The notes under the pieces: model-generated
What the model saw: the letters and a program-made list of their open reading frames with translations, nothing else
Database searches by the model: none
What the model was told of the DNA's origin: nothing
Program-made: the position numbers and the translations under genes
From: an uncultured Schlesneria sp.
Lineage (GTDB): Bacteria; Planctomycetota; Planctomycetia; Planctomycetales; Planctomycetaceae
Assembly: GCA_903834925.1 (NCBI GenBank)
Contig: CAILLA010000185.1
Location: forward strand, 1 to 50,473
DNA length: 50,473 nt
Reading direction: 5' to 3'
Part shown: positions 1 to 8,478 of the stretch, piece after piece
How positions within the stretch are numbered: position 1 is the first letter of the stretch
Layout: the number at the start of each line of letters is the position of its first letter

Positions 1-33
1 GATCGCCCTGTTTCCTGACTGCGTATCAATAGC

Positions 34-2208
34 ATGACCATGAACCTCGAAAAAGTCCGCAACATCGGTATCTCGGCTCACATCGACTCGGGAAAAACAA
101 CTCTCACCGAGCGAATTCTATTCTACTCGGGACGTATCCACGCGATCCACGAAGTCAAAGGAAAGGACAACGTCGGCGCGACGATGGACTTCATGGAACT
201 GGAACGTGAAAAGGGTATTACGATCACGGCCGCAGCCACTCAAGTGAAGTGGGATGTGATTGATCAAAACGATGCTCAGGCCCCAAAAGACCAGTACACG
301 GTCAACGTGATCGATACGCCGGGCCACGTCGATTTCACCGTAGAAGTCGAACGCTCATTGCGAGTGCTCGACGGCGCTATTCTGGTCCTTTGCTCCGTCG
401 GTGGAGTTCAAAGCCAGTCGTTGACCGTTGACCGCCAGATGAAGCGATATAAGGTTCCTCGAATTGCGTTCATCAACAAAATGGACCGAACCGGGGCTAA
501 CCCGGATAAGGTCATTAAGATGATCGAAGAAAAGCTGCACGTTACCCCAGTGCCACTCCAGATCCCGATGGGTCGCGAGCAGTCGTTCCAGGGTGTTATC
601 GATCTCATCACCATGAAGGCCATGTTCTTCGATGGTGAAGATGGCGAAGATATCCGACGCGAACCGATTCCTGAAGAGTTTAAGGAAAAGGCCGATGCTG
701 CTCGTGCGCATATGCTCGAACAGCTTTCTCTCTACAGCGATCCACTGATGGAAATGCTGCTCGAAGAGAAAGAGCCTCCCGTCGATGAAATTCGTAAAAT
801 CATCCGCTCGGCAACGCTCGCTCAGCAGATCACCCCGGTCATGATGGGTTCTGCCTACAAGAACAAAGGTGTGCAAGAGATCCTTGACGCCGTTACGTAT
901 TACCTGCCAAGCCCGCTCGATCGTAAGATGACGGCGATTGACCAGATTAAGAAACCGAAGTCCGAAGACGAGACGAAAGATCCAAACTGGAATCGAGTCA
1001 ATCTCGAATCCGATCCGAAGAAGCCTCTCGTTTGCATGGCCTTCAAGACCGTGGTCGAAGAGTACGGACAACTCACGTACACCCGCATCTACCAGGGAAA
1101 AATCGTCAAGGGTGACAGCTATATCAATACTCGTACTGGCAAGAAAGTTCGATTCGGTCGACTGGTGCGTATGCATGCCAACGATCGCGAAGACGTTGAT
1201 ATTGCAGAAGCCGGTGACATTGTTGCTCTGGTCGGTGTCGATTGTGCTTCGGGGGATACGTTCTGCGGTGACGGTGTGACGTATTCGCTGGAAAGCATCT
1301 TCGTTCCGGACGCAGTCATTCGATTGAGCATCGAACCGGCAAAGCGAGACGGAGCCGACAAATTGGGCAAGGCTCTGGAACGATTCCGCCGTGAAGATCC
1401 GACGTTCCGCGTGCTGACCGATGAAGAGACGGGCCAGACGTTGATCGCCGGTATGGGTCAGTTGCATTTGGACATCTACGTCGAACGCATCAAGCGTGAA
1501 TACGGCGTCGAGTGCATCATCGGTCAGCCACGCGTGGCTTACCGTGAAACCCCGACACGCGAAGTCGAGTTCAACTACAAACACAAGAAGCAGACTGGTG
1601 GTTCGGGTCAGTACGGTCACGTCGTGGGCAAGTTGGTTCCACTGCCGGAAGACAGTGCAATCGCTTACGAATTCGTCAACGACGTTACCGGTGGACGCAT
1701 TCCTAAGGAATACATCAAGCCGATCGACGAAGGCTTCCAACGAGCCTTGGTCAAAGGCCCACTGTGTGAATGCGAAGTCGTGAACGTTCAGATGATCCTG
1801 CAAGACGGTAGTTACCACGATGTCGACTCGTCGGAAATGGCGTTCGGTATCTGTGCGTTCGACTGTATGCGGGAAACGCTGAAGAAGGCGGGAATCGGAC
1901 TGCTCGAACCGATCATGAAGCTTGAAGTGGAAGTTCCCGACGAATACCAGGGGAACGTCACAGGTCATATCTCCAGTAAGCGAGGTTTAGTCGGTGCCAC
2001 GGAAACGAACATGGGCGTCGCGACGATCGTCGCGGAAGTCCCACTTGCCAGTATGTTCGACTACGCCAACGAACTTCGTTCGATGACGCAGGGTAAGGGA
2101 ACATTCACCATGGAATTCGCCCGCTACTCGATGCTGCCTCGTGGTCTTCAGGACGAAGTGGTCGAAAAGCGAAAGAAGGACAAAGCCGATCGAGCCGCTA
2201 TCAAGTAA
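34..2208 (+). CDS. fusA: Translation elongation factor G
   Basis: Ribosomal translocase GTPase, 724 aa, cytoplasmic. The G domain shows G1 AHIDSGKT (15-22), the GITIT switch (61-65), DTPGH (94-98) and NKMD (148-151), followed by the usual domain II-V sequence to the C terminus, so the gene is full length. The G domain reads closer to the mitochondrial EF-G1/spirochaete-planctomycete 'spdEFG1' branch ([25 protein letters not shown]) than to E. coli FusA; this is a family comparison from memory. A short insertion rich in polar residues (about 74-88) lies before DTPGH. Two in-frame ATGs (34 and 40) are possible and no clear Shine-Dalgarno is seen for either. No rpsL/rpsG/tuf neighbours are present, so it stands outside the str operon, with its own terminator downstream. 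The family call is very sure; the paralogue assignment is moderate. Confidence 0.97.
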   Translation: MTMNLEKVRNIGISAHIDSGKTTLTERILFYSGRIHAIHEVKGKDNVGATMDFMELEREKGITITAAATQVKWDVIDQNDAQAPKDQYTVNVIDTPGHVDFTVEVERSLRVLDGAILVLCSVGGVQSQSLTVDRQMKRYKVPRIAFINKMDRTGANPDKVIKMIEEKLHVTPVPLQIPMGREQSFQGVIDLITMKAMFFDGEDGEDIRREPIPEEFKEKADAARAHMLEQLSLYSDPLMEMLLEEKEPPVDEIRKIIRSATLAQQITPVMMGSAYKNKGVQEILDAVTYYLPSPLDRKMTAIDQIKKPKSEDETKDPNWNRVNLESDPKKPLVCMAFKTVVEEYGQLTYTRIYQGKIVKGDSYINTRTGKKVRFGRLVRMHANDREDVDIAEAGDIVALVGVDCASGDTFCGDGVTYSLESIFVPDAVIRLSIEPAKRDGADKLGKALERFRREDPTFRVLTDEETGQTLIAGMGQLHLDIYVERIKREYGVECIIGQPRVAYRETPTREVEFNYKHKKQTGGSGQYGHVVGKLVPLPEDSAIAYEFVNDVTGGRIPKEYIKPIDEGFQRALVKGPLCECEVVNVQMILQDGSYHDVDSSEMAFGICAFDCMRETLKKAGIGLLEPIMKLEVEVPDEYQGNVTGHISSKRGLVGATETNMGVATIVAEVPLASMFDYANELRSMTQGKGTFTMEFARYSMLPRGLQDEVVEKRKKDKADRAAIK

Positions 2209-2244
2209 TTGAACGGTTGAATTGGTTTTCATCGAATGAACGAG

Positions 2245-2274
2245 GCCCGGCTTGGCAACAAGCCGGGCTTTTTT
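2245..2274 (+). terminator. Rho-independent terminator of fusA
   Basis: A perfect 10-bp stem (GCCCGGCTTG / CAAGCCGGGC) with a GCAA tetraloop is followed directly by six T residues, 37 bp after the fusA stop codon. This is a textbook intrinsic terminator. Confidence 0.93.
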
Positions 2275-2407
2275 ATTGGTAATAAAGGCTCTCGTTCGTA
2301 AATAATCTAAACGTGGCTTCAAGACCATTAAGGACGCACCCCACGCCGAGAAGTTGGGATCCCTCCCCAGCCTGAATCAAGAAGTCTTTTTGTTCTTGGG
2401 AGGGTAT

Positions 2408-2743
2408 TCAAATTCCGAGAAGGCGTTTTGCCCGCTCGATCCCCTTCTGAGTTAACGTCCGGATGCCGTCCCTCCCTTTCGATGGATAAAGGAATCCGTC
2501 CGTTACCAAATCCTTTCGTCTATACCCGACGAACGCTCTCCAAGCTGGACGCGGATCGCTGTCGCTTTTTCTATTCCGAACCCATTCTGGCAAGTTGAAG
2601 CAATCCGCCATTACTTCGTAAACACTCCAATTGATGGATTTTTCGGTCGTCGAAATGCTGCCCCCTTTTTGAAAAATCAAAACAAGAAGTTCGCTTTTTG
2701 CCTCCGCGTTTTTTGGAAACCCAGTGTTGCTGTACTTTGGCAT
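2408..2743 (-). CDS. Small winged-helix protein, Mrr N-terminal-like
   Basis: 111 aa from the ATG at 2743, preferred because GGGGA lies 6 nt upstream; an ATG at 2794 in the same frame has no ribosome site. The sequence runs from a basic N terminus through a helix-rich core (VYEVMADCFNLPEW, WRAFVGYRRKDLVTDG) to a C-terminal strand and helix reading RDGIRTLTQKGIERAKRLL. That end pattern (arginine-rich helix, turn, LTxKG) is typical of the winged-helix domain found at the N terminus of Mrr-type restriction proteins. No nuclease domain follows, so it would be a stand-alone DNA-binding domain or a remnant. It is AT-richer than its neighbours and lies beside a toxin-like gene pair, which suggests an accessory patch. 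Domain call moderate, function unknown. Confidence 0.55.
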   Translation of the reverse strand: MPKYSNTGFPKNAEAKSELLVLIFQKGGSISTTEKSINWSVYEVMADCFNLPEWVRNRKSDSDPRPAWRAFVGYRRKDLVTDGFLYPSKGRDGIRTLTQKGIERAKRLLGI

Positions 2744-2756
2744 TTGTTTTCCCCGT

Positions 2757-2981
2757 ACTTGTGTCTTTGAGTATTGGCTTTTGAAGAAACACATGATCTA
2801 TGTGTCGAGTGATACCCTAAAAATGCGCACTTGTGTCTTTGAGCATTGGCGTCTGATGTAACGCCCCTATCTCGATTGGTAAAAGTGTGCAAAATTCCGA
2901 GCGAATCCAAATCTCGTCACATACTATGTGTCGCGTGCTGGATCAAATTGGTAAAAGTGTAAAACAATCTGAGTGAATCCA
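2757..2981. repeat. Interleaved direct repeats with 72-bp period and CACAT/ATGTG dyads
   Basis: Two 22-bp copies beginning ACTTGTGTCTTTGAG lie at 2757-2778 and 2829-2850 with one mismatch, exactly 72 bp apart. A second 35-bp pair beginning ATTGGTAAAAGTGT lies at 2875-2909 and 2947-2981, also exactly 72 bp apart. Between them are two related inverted repeats, CACAT-GATCT-ATGTG (2790-2804) and CACAT-ACT-ATGTG (2918-2930), each followed by TCGmGTG. The block sits upstream of the Mrr-N-like gene and may be its control region or a decayed tandem repeat. Confidence 0.7.
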
Positions 2982-3325
2982 GGGCAAAAACGTGGACGGG
3001 ACGCGAGCCGTGGCGTCGCAAACGATTATCCCAAAGCGACTTGCGTTTTTTGCATGTTTTTTCCGATTAGACTCATCAAGACCGGTAACAGAACTTCATC
3101 GCTCGTAGAACGGATTCATTGGAGTTTGGGGCCGAAGCCTGGTCAGAATCAATAGATTTACGACAAAAGCCAACGGGCATGCGATTAATCGCCTCGCTTC
3201 GCTCCGAAGGTTGCACCGACTGGCAACGAATTTTTTCACAGTTTTGGACAACGAAATGTGCGACCAATGCGAACAAATCTGCATCCGAACGATTCAAATT
3301 GCTTGCACACAGTCTTGAGCAATAC
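2982..3325. other. Intergenic, no supported gene
   Basis: About 340 bp between the repeat block and the convergent end of the zeta-toxin-like gene. Open frames here on both strands are short, lack ribosome sites and have no family-like sequence. Nothing else is seen. Confidence 0.5.
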
Positions 3326-4084
3326 TTAGCTGTATCGCTGAAACTTCTTCAGAACGGCGCTTTTAAACCACGCAGGAATTTGGTCGGCCTTTATTTCGAG
3401 CGACTGTCCGTCCGTGATCTCGGCCAGCCAAGTCCGGTCTTGATTGTGGCTGGAATTATCGAAGATGTACGCCCGATTTGTGCGACGGATGGCGTCGGTC
3501 AGCAAATTCAGCGAACGAGAGTAACGAGCAACAATCTTGTCGTCGGGCACCGAATGGCCACCCTGTTTCACACGATTCCGCACGCGAGAGATGTTGATCG
3601 ACGGATCGTCGGTCGCAATGAAGTACAGATAGGTGCGGTAGCCAAGTCCCTGCGCTTCTTCCAGGAGCGTCACCTTATCCCGCGATGACATCACTGTCTC
3701 AAAAGTGAAGGACGTTCGCTGCTTCAAAAGTTGCCGTCTGAGGCAATCGGTCATCACTGAAGCAAAATAAGAGTTCATCTCAATTCGTGAAAAATCGAGT
3801 ATGCCGTTCGCAACGCTCAACTGTTCTGTTACTGACGAAAAACCTTGGGAATTAAGGAAATCTGAATTACAGAAAAATGCCAGAATGCTTGCATCAAGGT
3901 TTGCGTTGTTCACGACACCAAAGTCTTCGACATTGATAAACCCCTTCTGTCGAATTTGCGCTTCGATCTCGTCGGGATTTAAGTAAACTCCGAGAAGTTC
4001 CGGCGGCAGCAACGTTTTGAGCGTGCTTTTTCCGGAACCATTCGGGCCAGCGAACATTCGAAGCCGAGAAGGTGAAGTCTTCAC
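3326..4084 (-). CDS. Zeta-toxin-like P-loop kinase
   Basis: 252 aa. A Walker A motif GPNGSGKST is at residues 13-21, followed by the NPDEI segment (substrate-lid region of zeta toxins) and later FETVMSS and a YFIATDDPSINISRVRNRVKQGGHSVP segment with arginines suited to phosphate binding. This is the layout of zeta/PezT-like toxins, which phosphorylate UDP-N-acetylglucosamine; for this solo chromosomal subfamily the substrate is not established. The start codon overlaps the stop of the small upstream gene by 4 nt (ATGA), so the two are translationally coupled as a toxin-antitoxin-like pair. The frame is intact and the length normal, so it is probably functional. The family call is firm; toxicity is inference. 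Confidence 0.82.
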   Translation of the reverse strand: MKTSPSRLRMFAGPNGSGKSTLKTLLPPELLGVYLNPDEIEAQIRQKGFINVEDFGVVNNANLDASILAFFCNSDFLNSQGFSSVTEQLSVANGILDFSRIEMNSYFASVMTDCLRRQLLKQRTSFTFETVMSSRDKVTLLEEAQGLGYRTYLYFIATDDPSINISRVRNRVKQGGHSVPDDKIVARYSRSLNLLTDAIRRTNRAYIFDNSSHNQDRTWLAEITDGQSLEIKADQIPAWFKSAVLKKFQRYS

Positions 4085-4323
4085 TGGATCGTATATCTCT
4101 GACCCGGCTGAGATGGTGAGGGTGGTTCAATTTCCTTGAGCAGTTTGCGTTGCCCATCCGGGAAGATTTCGAAGATTTTTCCTTCTTCAGAGACCACGAC
4201 ACTGAGTCCAGCGAGAATCGCCTGTTGGTAAGCGTTGGAGAACGCGACACCAGATGCAGCCAAGAACGACAATTCCAATTGCTCGATTCTCGCTTCGTCG
4301 CTGACGTGATTGTGGTTTTGCAT
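4081..4323 (-). CDS. Putative antitoxin partner of the zeta-like kinase
   Basis: 80 aa, mostly helical N-terminal half (SDEARIEQLELSFLAASG) and then VVVSEEGKIFEIFPDGQRKLLKEIEPP, a pattern seen in small proteins that precede zeta-toxin-like ATPases in many bacteria. AAAGGG lies about 6 nt before the ATG. Its last codons overlap the kinase start by 4 nt. It has no DNA-binding domain, so any autoregulation would need another factor. Role as antitoxin or chaperone is inferred from position and pairing only. Confidence 0.72.
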   Translation of the reverse strand: MQNHNHVSDEARIEQLELSFLAASGVAFSNAYQQAILAGLSVVVSEEGKIFEIFPDGQRKLLKEIEPPSPSQPGQRYTIQ

Positions 4324-4491
4324 TCCAGCCCTTTCGAATACCCGTTTCCGACAATCTTCATCATAACAGACTTAGCCGACCAGTGAAGAGTCTAACTCGA
4401 ATGGTACGGGCAAAAGCGATTGACGTGAATTCTTTTGACCGCCGATCTTGGCTATTCTACGTTTTCACCGTGTAAACCAGAAAGGAATCTT

Positions 4492-4818
4492 ATGACTCGT
4501 CCTTCCATCGAAGCAAATAGTCGTATCGCAATGCGCATTCGAGCAAGCGACAAGGCAACGATCATGCGCGCCGTGGCATTAGAGCAGACCAATCTGACGG
4601 AATTCATGCTCCGTACTGCCCTTCGGGAAGCTCAGGCAGTCATCGACAACGATGAGCAAGTCAAACTCACACGGCGTGATAGCCTTGCAGTCCTGGATCT
4701 TTTGAAAAAACCGCCGCACCCTAACGCAAAACTCAAAAAGGCGGCTCGTGGATTGCCTGCTGTTGATTGTTCGCCGATCCATGATCGGCGAAACGGAGGC
4801 GTCAACTATGTTAACTAG
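4492..4818 (+). CDS. DUF1778 (TacA-like) antitoxin, orphan
   Basis: 108 aa from the ATG at 4492, chosen because AAAGGAA lies at 4481-4487; the frame is open upstream but without a ribosome site. The N terminus is a ribbon-helix-helix domain (RIAMRIRASDKATIMRAVAL, TNLTEFMLRTALREA), and the RRDSLAVLDLLKKPPHPNAKLKKA segment is the usual toxin-neutralising C terminus. In this family a GNAT acetyltransferase toxin nearly always follows. Here the protein instead runs on into an unusual tail (about RGLPAVDCSP to the stop) and the next gene is a dehydrogenase. The toxin therefore appears to have been deleted, leaving an orphan antitoxin or an unrelated regulator. Confidence 0.85.
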   Translation: MTRPSIEANSRIAMRIRASDKATIMRAVALEQTNLTEFMLRTALREAQAVIDNDEQVKLTRRDSLAVLDLLKKPPHPNAKLKKAARGLPAVDCSPIHDRRNGGVNYVN

Positions 4819-5791
4819 TGAAATCTACGCACCTGGAAAAATTCGATTAATCGAAGTTCCAGAACCGACGCTGTCGTCGACGCCACCGGAAGGGATCTCG
4901 GGGCAGATTATTTTTCAACCCGAAACCACCTGCCTCTGCGGTTCCGATTTACCTTACTTTAATCGCTGGGATGAATGGCCGATCGAACAGGGGCACTCAT
5001 TACACGAGATGATCGGTACGGTCACGGCCACCAACGGGAAGCAATGGCGAGTTGGAGATCGAGTCCTTGCGGTGCCTCAAATGCAACAAGGACTCTCCGA
5101 GCGATTTGTCCTCGACGAGAATCGAGCGATCACAATCGCCACAAATATTCCTGAAGAACAGGCGCTGATGGCTCAGCCGCTGGGGACTGCCATCTTTGCC
5201 TTGAAAAAACTTCCGAGCATACTTGACATGGATGTTGCCGTCGTCGGACAAGGACCGATGGGGCAACTCATGAATGCCTGCTTAAGCAACATGGGGGCAC
5301 GTCAGATCATTGGCATTGACCTGCTGGAAAGTCGCCTTAAAACAAGCCCGAAGATGGGTGCAACAGCGACCGTCTGCAATAAGGTGGATGACCCCGTCGC
5401 TGCTGTGAAAAAGATGCTGAACGGAAACTTGCCGGATATCGTCATCGAATGTGTCGGTCACGCCGACCAGCAGTTCAATCTCTGCATCGATCTTTGCAAG
5501 CATGCGGGACGTATAATGTTCTTCGGCGTTCCACCGCAGACGATCAATAACTTGCGCTGGCGAGATTTATTCTTCAAAAACGCGTCGGTTCATACGTCGG
5601 TGAATCCAGACTTTCGTCGGGATTTCCCGCTCGCGATGCAATGGATTTCCGAGGGAAGGATTGATGTTTCTCCAATCATTACTCACCGGTATCCGTTAGA
5701 CAGACTGCAGGAAGCCTTTGAACTATTTCGCGATCGTAAAGAAGGTGCGATCAAGGTGATTGTCAATTTCCCTTCTGCCTCCCACACTTAG
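4808..5791 (+). CDS. Medium-chain (zinc-type) dehydrogenase/reductase
   Basis: 327 aa from the ATG at 4808, chosen because GGAGG lies at 4795-4799, 8 nt upstream; an earlier ATG at 4748 lies inside the antitoxin gene. The catalytic zinc site is visible as CLCGSD (Cys44) and SLHEMIG (His66, Glu67), and the Rossmann fold as VVGQGPMGQL. The four-cysteine structural zinc lobe normally found after GDRV is absent: the sequence goes from VGDRVLAVPQMQQG directly to the following strand, as in some sorbitol/threonine dehydrogenase relatives. It probably oxidises a secondary alcohol of a sugar or polyol with NAD(P), substrate unknown. It overlaps the antitoxin gene end by 11 bp, probably a result of the loss of the toxin gene. 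Confidence 0.88.
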   Translation: MLTSEIYAPGKIRLIEVPEPTLSSTPPEGISGQIIFQPETTCLCGSDLPYFNRWDEWPIEQGHSLHEMIGTVTATNGKQWRVGDRVLAVPQMQQGLSERFVLDENRAITIATNIPEEQALMAQPLGTAIFALKKLPSILDMDVAVVGQGPMGQLMNACLSNMGARQIIGIDLLESRLKTSPKMGATATVCNKVDDPVAAVKKMLNGNLPDIVIECVGHADQQFNLCIDLCKHAGRIMFFGVPPQTINNLRWRDLFFKNASVHTSVNPDFRRDFPLAMQWISEGRIDVSPIITHRYPLDRLQEAFELFRDRKEGAIKVIVNFPSASHT

Positions 5792-5846
5792 TCTGCCCGC
5801 CATGCTGGGCAACGCAGTGATGGATTTTTTTTGCTTTCATCTTGAT

Positions 5847-5945
5847 GTGCCACTGCTTAGGAGTCCTCGGAGAAGCAGTGTCTTGAAATCGACGTTCGTT
5901 ATGTCGCTCGGCACTGCTTGACGGAAGACCGTCACGCAGTGGCAC
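5847..5945 (-). repeat. Double-hairpin GTGCCACTG element, copy 1
   Basis: 99-bp intergenic element with terminal inverted repeats GTGCCACTGC / GCAGTGGCAC. Inside, each end forms its own hairpin. It lies between two convergent genes. Compared with copies 3 and 4 it is in the opposite orientation: its left hairpin (GGAGTCCTCGGAG core) is the reverse complement of their right hairpin. Confidence 0.88.
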
Positions 5946-6022
5946 GGTATTCCGTGGAACCTGAGTTTTCTCGAGGAAAAATCCTTCACGGCGTTGCATG
6001 CTGGGACTCTTTGAAGAAACGC

Positions 6023-7369
6023 TTATGGGTTCGGTCCTGGGCCGCCGGGATCGATTCCCGCCGGTTCCGGCATCTCCTCCTTAATGATTTTCCATGTGTC
6101 GCCCATTTCGCGCATCGTCCGAAAATCTTTCGGCTGGTAGACGACGTTGAGATGTGGTGTTGGAACCACACGGTGTTGTTCAAATCGTGAATCCATCGCT
6201 GCGGCGACCAATCCCGTCACCAGAAGCGTCCGCTCGACAGGATACGGAGAACTTCGATCACGAATGTGCGTTTGAATCGCATGAGACAACGCTTTGAACA
6301 GGTTCCGATTCTGCCACGGTCCTACGTAAAAGCTCGTCTTCAATGGTTCTGATTTTCCGGTCAGTCGACAGGCGAAGCACCATCGCGTGGCGCTCGCACC
6401 AATTCGAAGCACGGTTCCTCGAAGTCCGTCTCGGTACTTGATCAGAATGGCATGAACGGGTGGCGGACTTCCCCCGGTTGATTCAACGAAGTTCTTCAGT
6501 GGTCCGACATCTTTTCCTGCTGCGGCACTCATGGCTGCGGCCGCAAGGGAGTAACTCCACCGACCTTCCTCTGCTGCTTTCCAGACTGCATCCCCTTCGA
6601 GTAATTGAATCTCACTGACCCCGGTTTCACCTCCACGACGTGATTCGACAAGTGATTGCAGCACTTCCAGGGCATGGAAGTCATAAGATTCCAGGCCACC
6701 GCTGTGAATCGAAATGGCCTCTTCGATCTCAGCCTGGTCCGGCATTTCAAGTGGCGGGCGGCGCTGTGCTAAAGGAACGGAACTCCCTGCCATCATCGGT
6801 ATTTTCAGTTCATGAGCGACCTGCATCATTTCCGCTGCCCAATCCCAACGATAGGACAAGTGCTTATCATTAAAGATGGGTACAGATCGGCCCGACTGGC
6901 GAAAGACAGCCGCGATTTCGTCAAAGAATCGTTTACGCGGATACATCTGCTGTCCACGTTCGTTCGCAGGATAATTACCGTGCTCGCCGATCGACAACAC
7001 TCCATCGACGCACAGTTCTTTGCCGCCGCATTGCAAGGCGGAAGCGATCGTCGGGAAGATCCTGATGCCATACTGCTTCGCGACATCACGAGCCATGTCG
7101 CGTCCTTCGGGAAATTGATCAACATAAAGACTGACGACATCCATTCCCGATTCAATCCGTTTCCCATTGAAATAATAGGGCTTGAGAAAGTTTTCGAGGA
7201 TCACATGTGCGTGACTGCGATAAGTGAATTCCGTGATAACCGCGGCGACGCGCGTGCGAGGCGGTGGATCAGCAAACAGATTTTGTCCTGTACTGACACC
7301 CACGAACGGGAATGCTCCCGCAGTCGCTGTTAACCACTGTCGGCGATTGATCCGCCCGAGTTCGTGCAT
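6023..7369 (-). CDS. Tat-exported conserved protein of unknown function
   Basis: 448 aa from the ATG at 7369, preceded by GGAG 10 nt upstream. The open frame extends to 7489 but the upstream part has no ribosome site and would bury the signal. The N terminus carries a twin-arginine signal (INRRQWLTATAGAFPFVGVS), so the protein is probably exported folded. The mature part has a nucleotide-binding-like start (RVAAVITEFTYRSHAH), with IFPTIASAL, IGEHGNYP, FNDKHLSYRWDWA and further on DFHALEVLQSL, and is built like a secreted planctomycete family I know only as hypothetical. It ends in a Pro/Gly-rich tail. No catalytic site can be named. Confidence 0.8.
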   Translation of the reverse strand: MHELGRINRRQWLTATAGAFPFVGVSTGQNLFADPPPRTRVAAVITEFTYRSHAHVILENFLKPYYFNGKRIESGMDVVSLYVDQFPEGRDMARDVAKQYGIRIFPTIASALQCGGKELCVDGVLSIGEHGNYPANERGQQMYPRKRFFDEIAAVFRQSGRSVPIFNDKHLSYRWDWAAEMMQVAHELKIPMMAGSSVPLAQRRPPLEMPDQAEIEEAISIHSGGLESYDFHALEVLQSLVESRRGGETGVSEIQLLEGDAVWKAAEEGRWSYSLAAAAMSAAAGKDVGPLKNFVESTGGSPPPVHAILIKYRDGLRGTVLRIGASATRWCFACRLTGKSEPLKTSFYVGPWQNRNLFKALSHAIQTHIRDRSSPYPVERTLLVTGLVAAAMDSRFEQHRVVPTPHLNVVYQPKDFRTMREMGDTWKIIKEEMPEPAGIDPGGPGPNP

Positions 7370-7391
7370 CGTTTTTTCACTCCGAGTTCGC

Positions 7392-7451
7392 CAATTTTTG
7401 AAAAATTGAAAATGGCAGGTCACAAGCCCTAGCTGCGGCTTCCAGCCGCAG
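7392..7451. repeat. Two adjacent palindromes upstream of the Tat-protein gene
   Basis: CAATTTTT-G-AAAAATTG (7392-7408) is a perfect 17-bp palindrome 23 bp upstream of the start codon, in the position of an operator or leader hairpin. CTGCGGCT-TCC-AGCCGCAG (7433-7451) is a perfect 8-bp hairpin of a type repeated in planctomycete gaps. Confidence 0.5.
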
Positions 7452-7699
7452 AGCGAGAAACGTGAGAAGGCCGGAAGCCTAAGCGACAAAAACAGTAAAC
7501 CTCACCATTTTGAAGTTTATACTGAAGTTGATCGTACTCTCAAATCATCAAACCGTTTGGCAATCGTCAACTTCGGGAAACCTCGAACCGATCGTTCGCT
7601 CCCCTTCCCTTGATCCGGGATCATCGATAATTTGATGACTCTACGCACAACACGTTAAGTCTTTTTACCCCTGTTCCGGCGAACCAAGGAATCGATCAA

Positions 7700-8455
7700 A
7701 TGCCGCTTGTTGAACATCCGCTGGGAAACTATCGCTTTCTTCCGGGGATCGCGCCGTACTCGTGTGGGGTTGTCTCAAGCCCTGGTTTTGAAATCGTTCA
7801 TGTGACCTTTCAGAGGCCCCTGCCCTATCGATCGGGCTTTGAGCAAATCGAAAAAGCTCTCGTAGCCAACGATCGTCCCAAGGCAGCACTGTGCGGCATC
7901 GAGCTACGCTCCCCAAAGCCTTATACATTTCCTGGGTTTGCCGCATTCAACGCCGAATACGCAGCGATTTTGAAGGATTGGGGCGTCTTTGTTGACGGAG
8001 TGAATCCCGTTGCCCGGACGAACGTTGCACCTGTAATCCTTCCACCAACTGAGCCCTCGTTGTATGGATTCTCGTTTACGAATCCCTGCCCTGAAGGCCT
8101 TCTCTCCACGTTCGTTGTCGCCGGCGCTGGTGAGTTACCCGAGGGCGTTCTTGCACGGGAAGGAATCGTGGCACTAGGCGATACGTCCGTTGAGGGACTG
8201 AAGATCAAATCTCGATTCGTGATGGACTTGATGGAATCCCGCCTGCACGGTCTTGGAGTGGACTGGCCCTTGGTCAGTGCAATTGATGTGTATACCGCTC
8301 ATTCGTTGACGCCGCTCTTGCCAGAAATCGTCCTCGGCCGCGTCGGTGCGGCCAGCATCCACGGAGTGAACTGGCATTACACATATCCTCCAATTGAAGA
8401 GATCGAGTATGAGATGGACATGCGAGGAGTTCGCACAGAACTTCGTCTCGGTTGA
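7700..8455 (+). CDS. Conserved protein, possibly RidA/YjgF-like fold
   Basis: 251 aa, soluble, no signal peptide. Seen: IAPYSCGVVSSPGFEIVHVTF near the start, then FEQIEKALVANDRPKAALCG, a helix-strand unit, and TNVAPVILPPTEPSLYGFSF. The alternating strands and FEQIEKAL/FNAEYAAILKDWG helices resemble the RidA/YjgF superfamily (enamine/imine deaminases and relatives) but the diagnostic arginine context is not clear, so this is only a suggestion. AAGGAA lies 7 nt before the ATG. It is divergent from the Tat-exported protein gene and convergent with the ABC permease gene, only 23 bp from its end. Confidence 0.7.
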   Translation: MPLVEHPLGNYRFLPGIAPYSCGVVSSPGFEIVHVTFQRPLPYRSGFEQIEKALVANDRPKAALCGIELRSPKPYTFPGFAAFNAEYAAILKDWGVFVDGVNPVARTNVAPVILPPTEPSLYGFSFTNPCPEGLLSTFVVAGAGELPEGVLAREGIVALGDTSVEGLKIKSRFVMDLMESRLHGLGVDWPLVSAIDVYTAHSLTPLLPEIVLGRVGAASIHGVNWHYTYPPIEEIEYEMDMRGVRTELRLG

Positions 8456-8478
8456 TGCAAGACACAGTCTGGCAGTGA

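Noticed and set aside
355-1968. 537-codon open frame antisense to fusA
   Set aside because: Exactly inside fusA on the opposite strand, no ribosome site or family-like sequence; a shadow of the codon bias of fusA.
3119-3688. 189-codon frame on the plus strand over the zeta-like kinase end
   Set aside because: Antisense to a well-supported gene over half its length, no ribosome site and no recognisable sequence.
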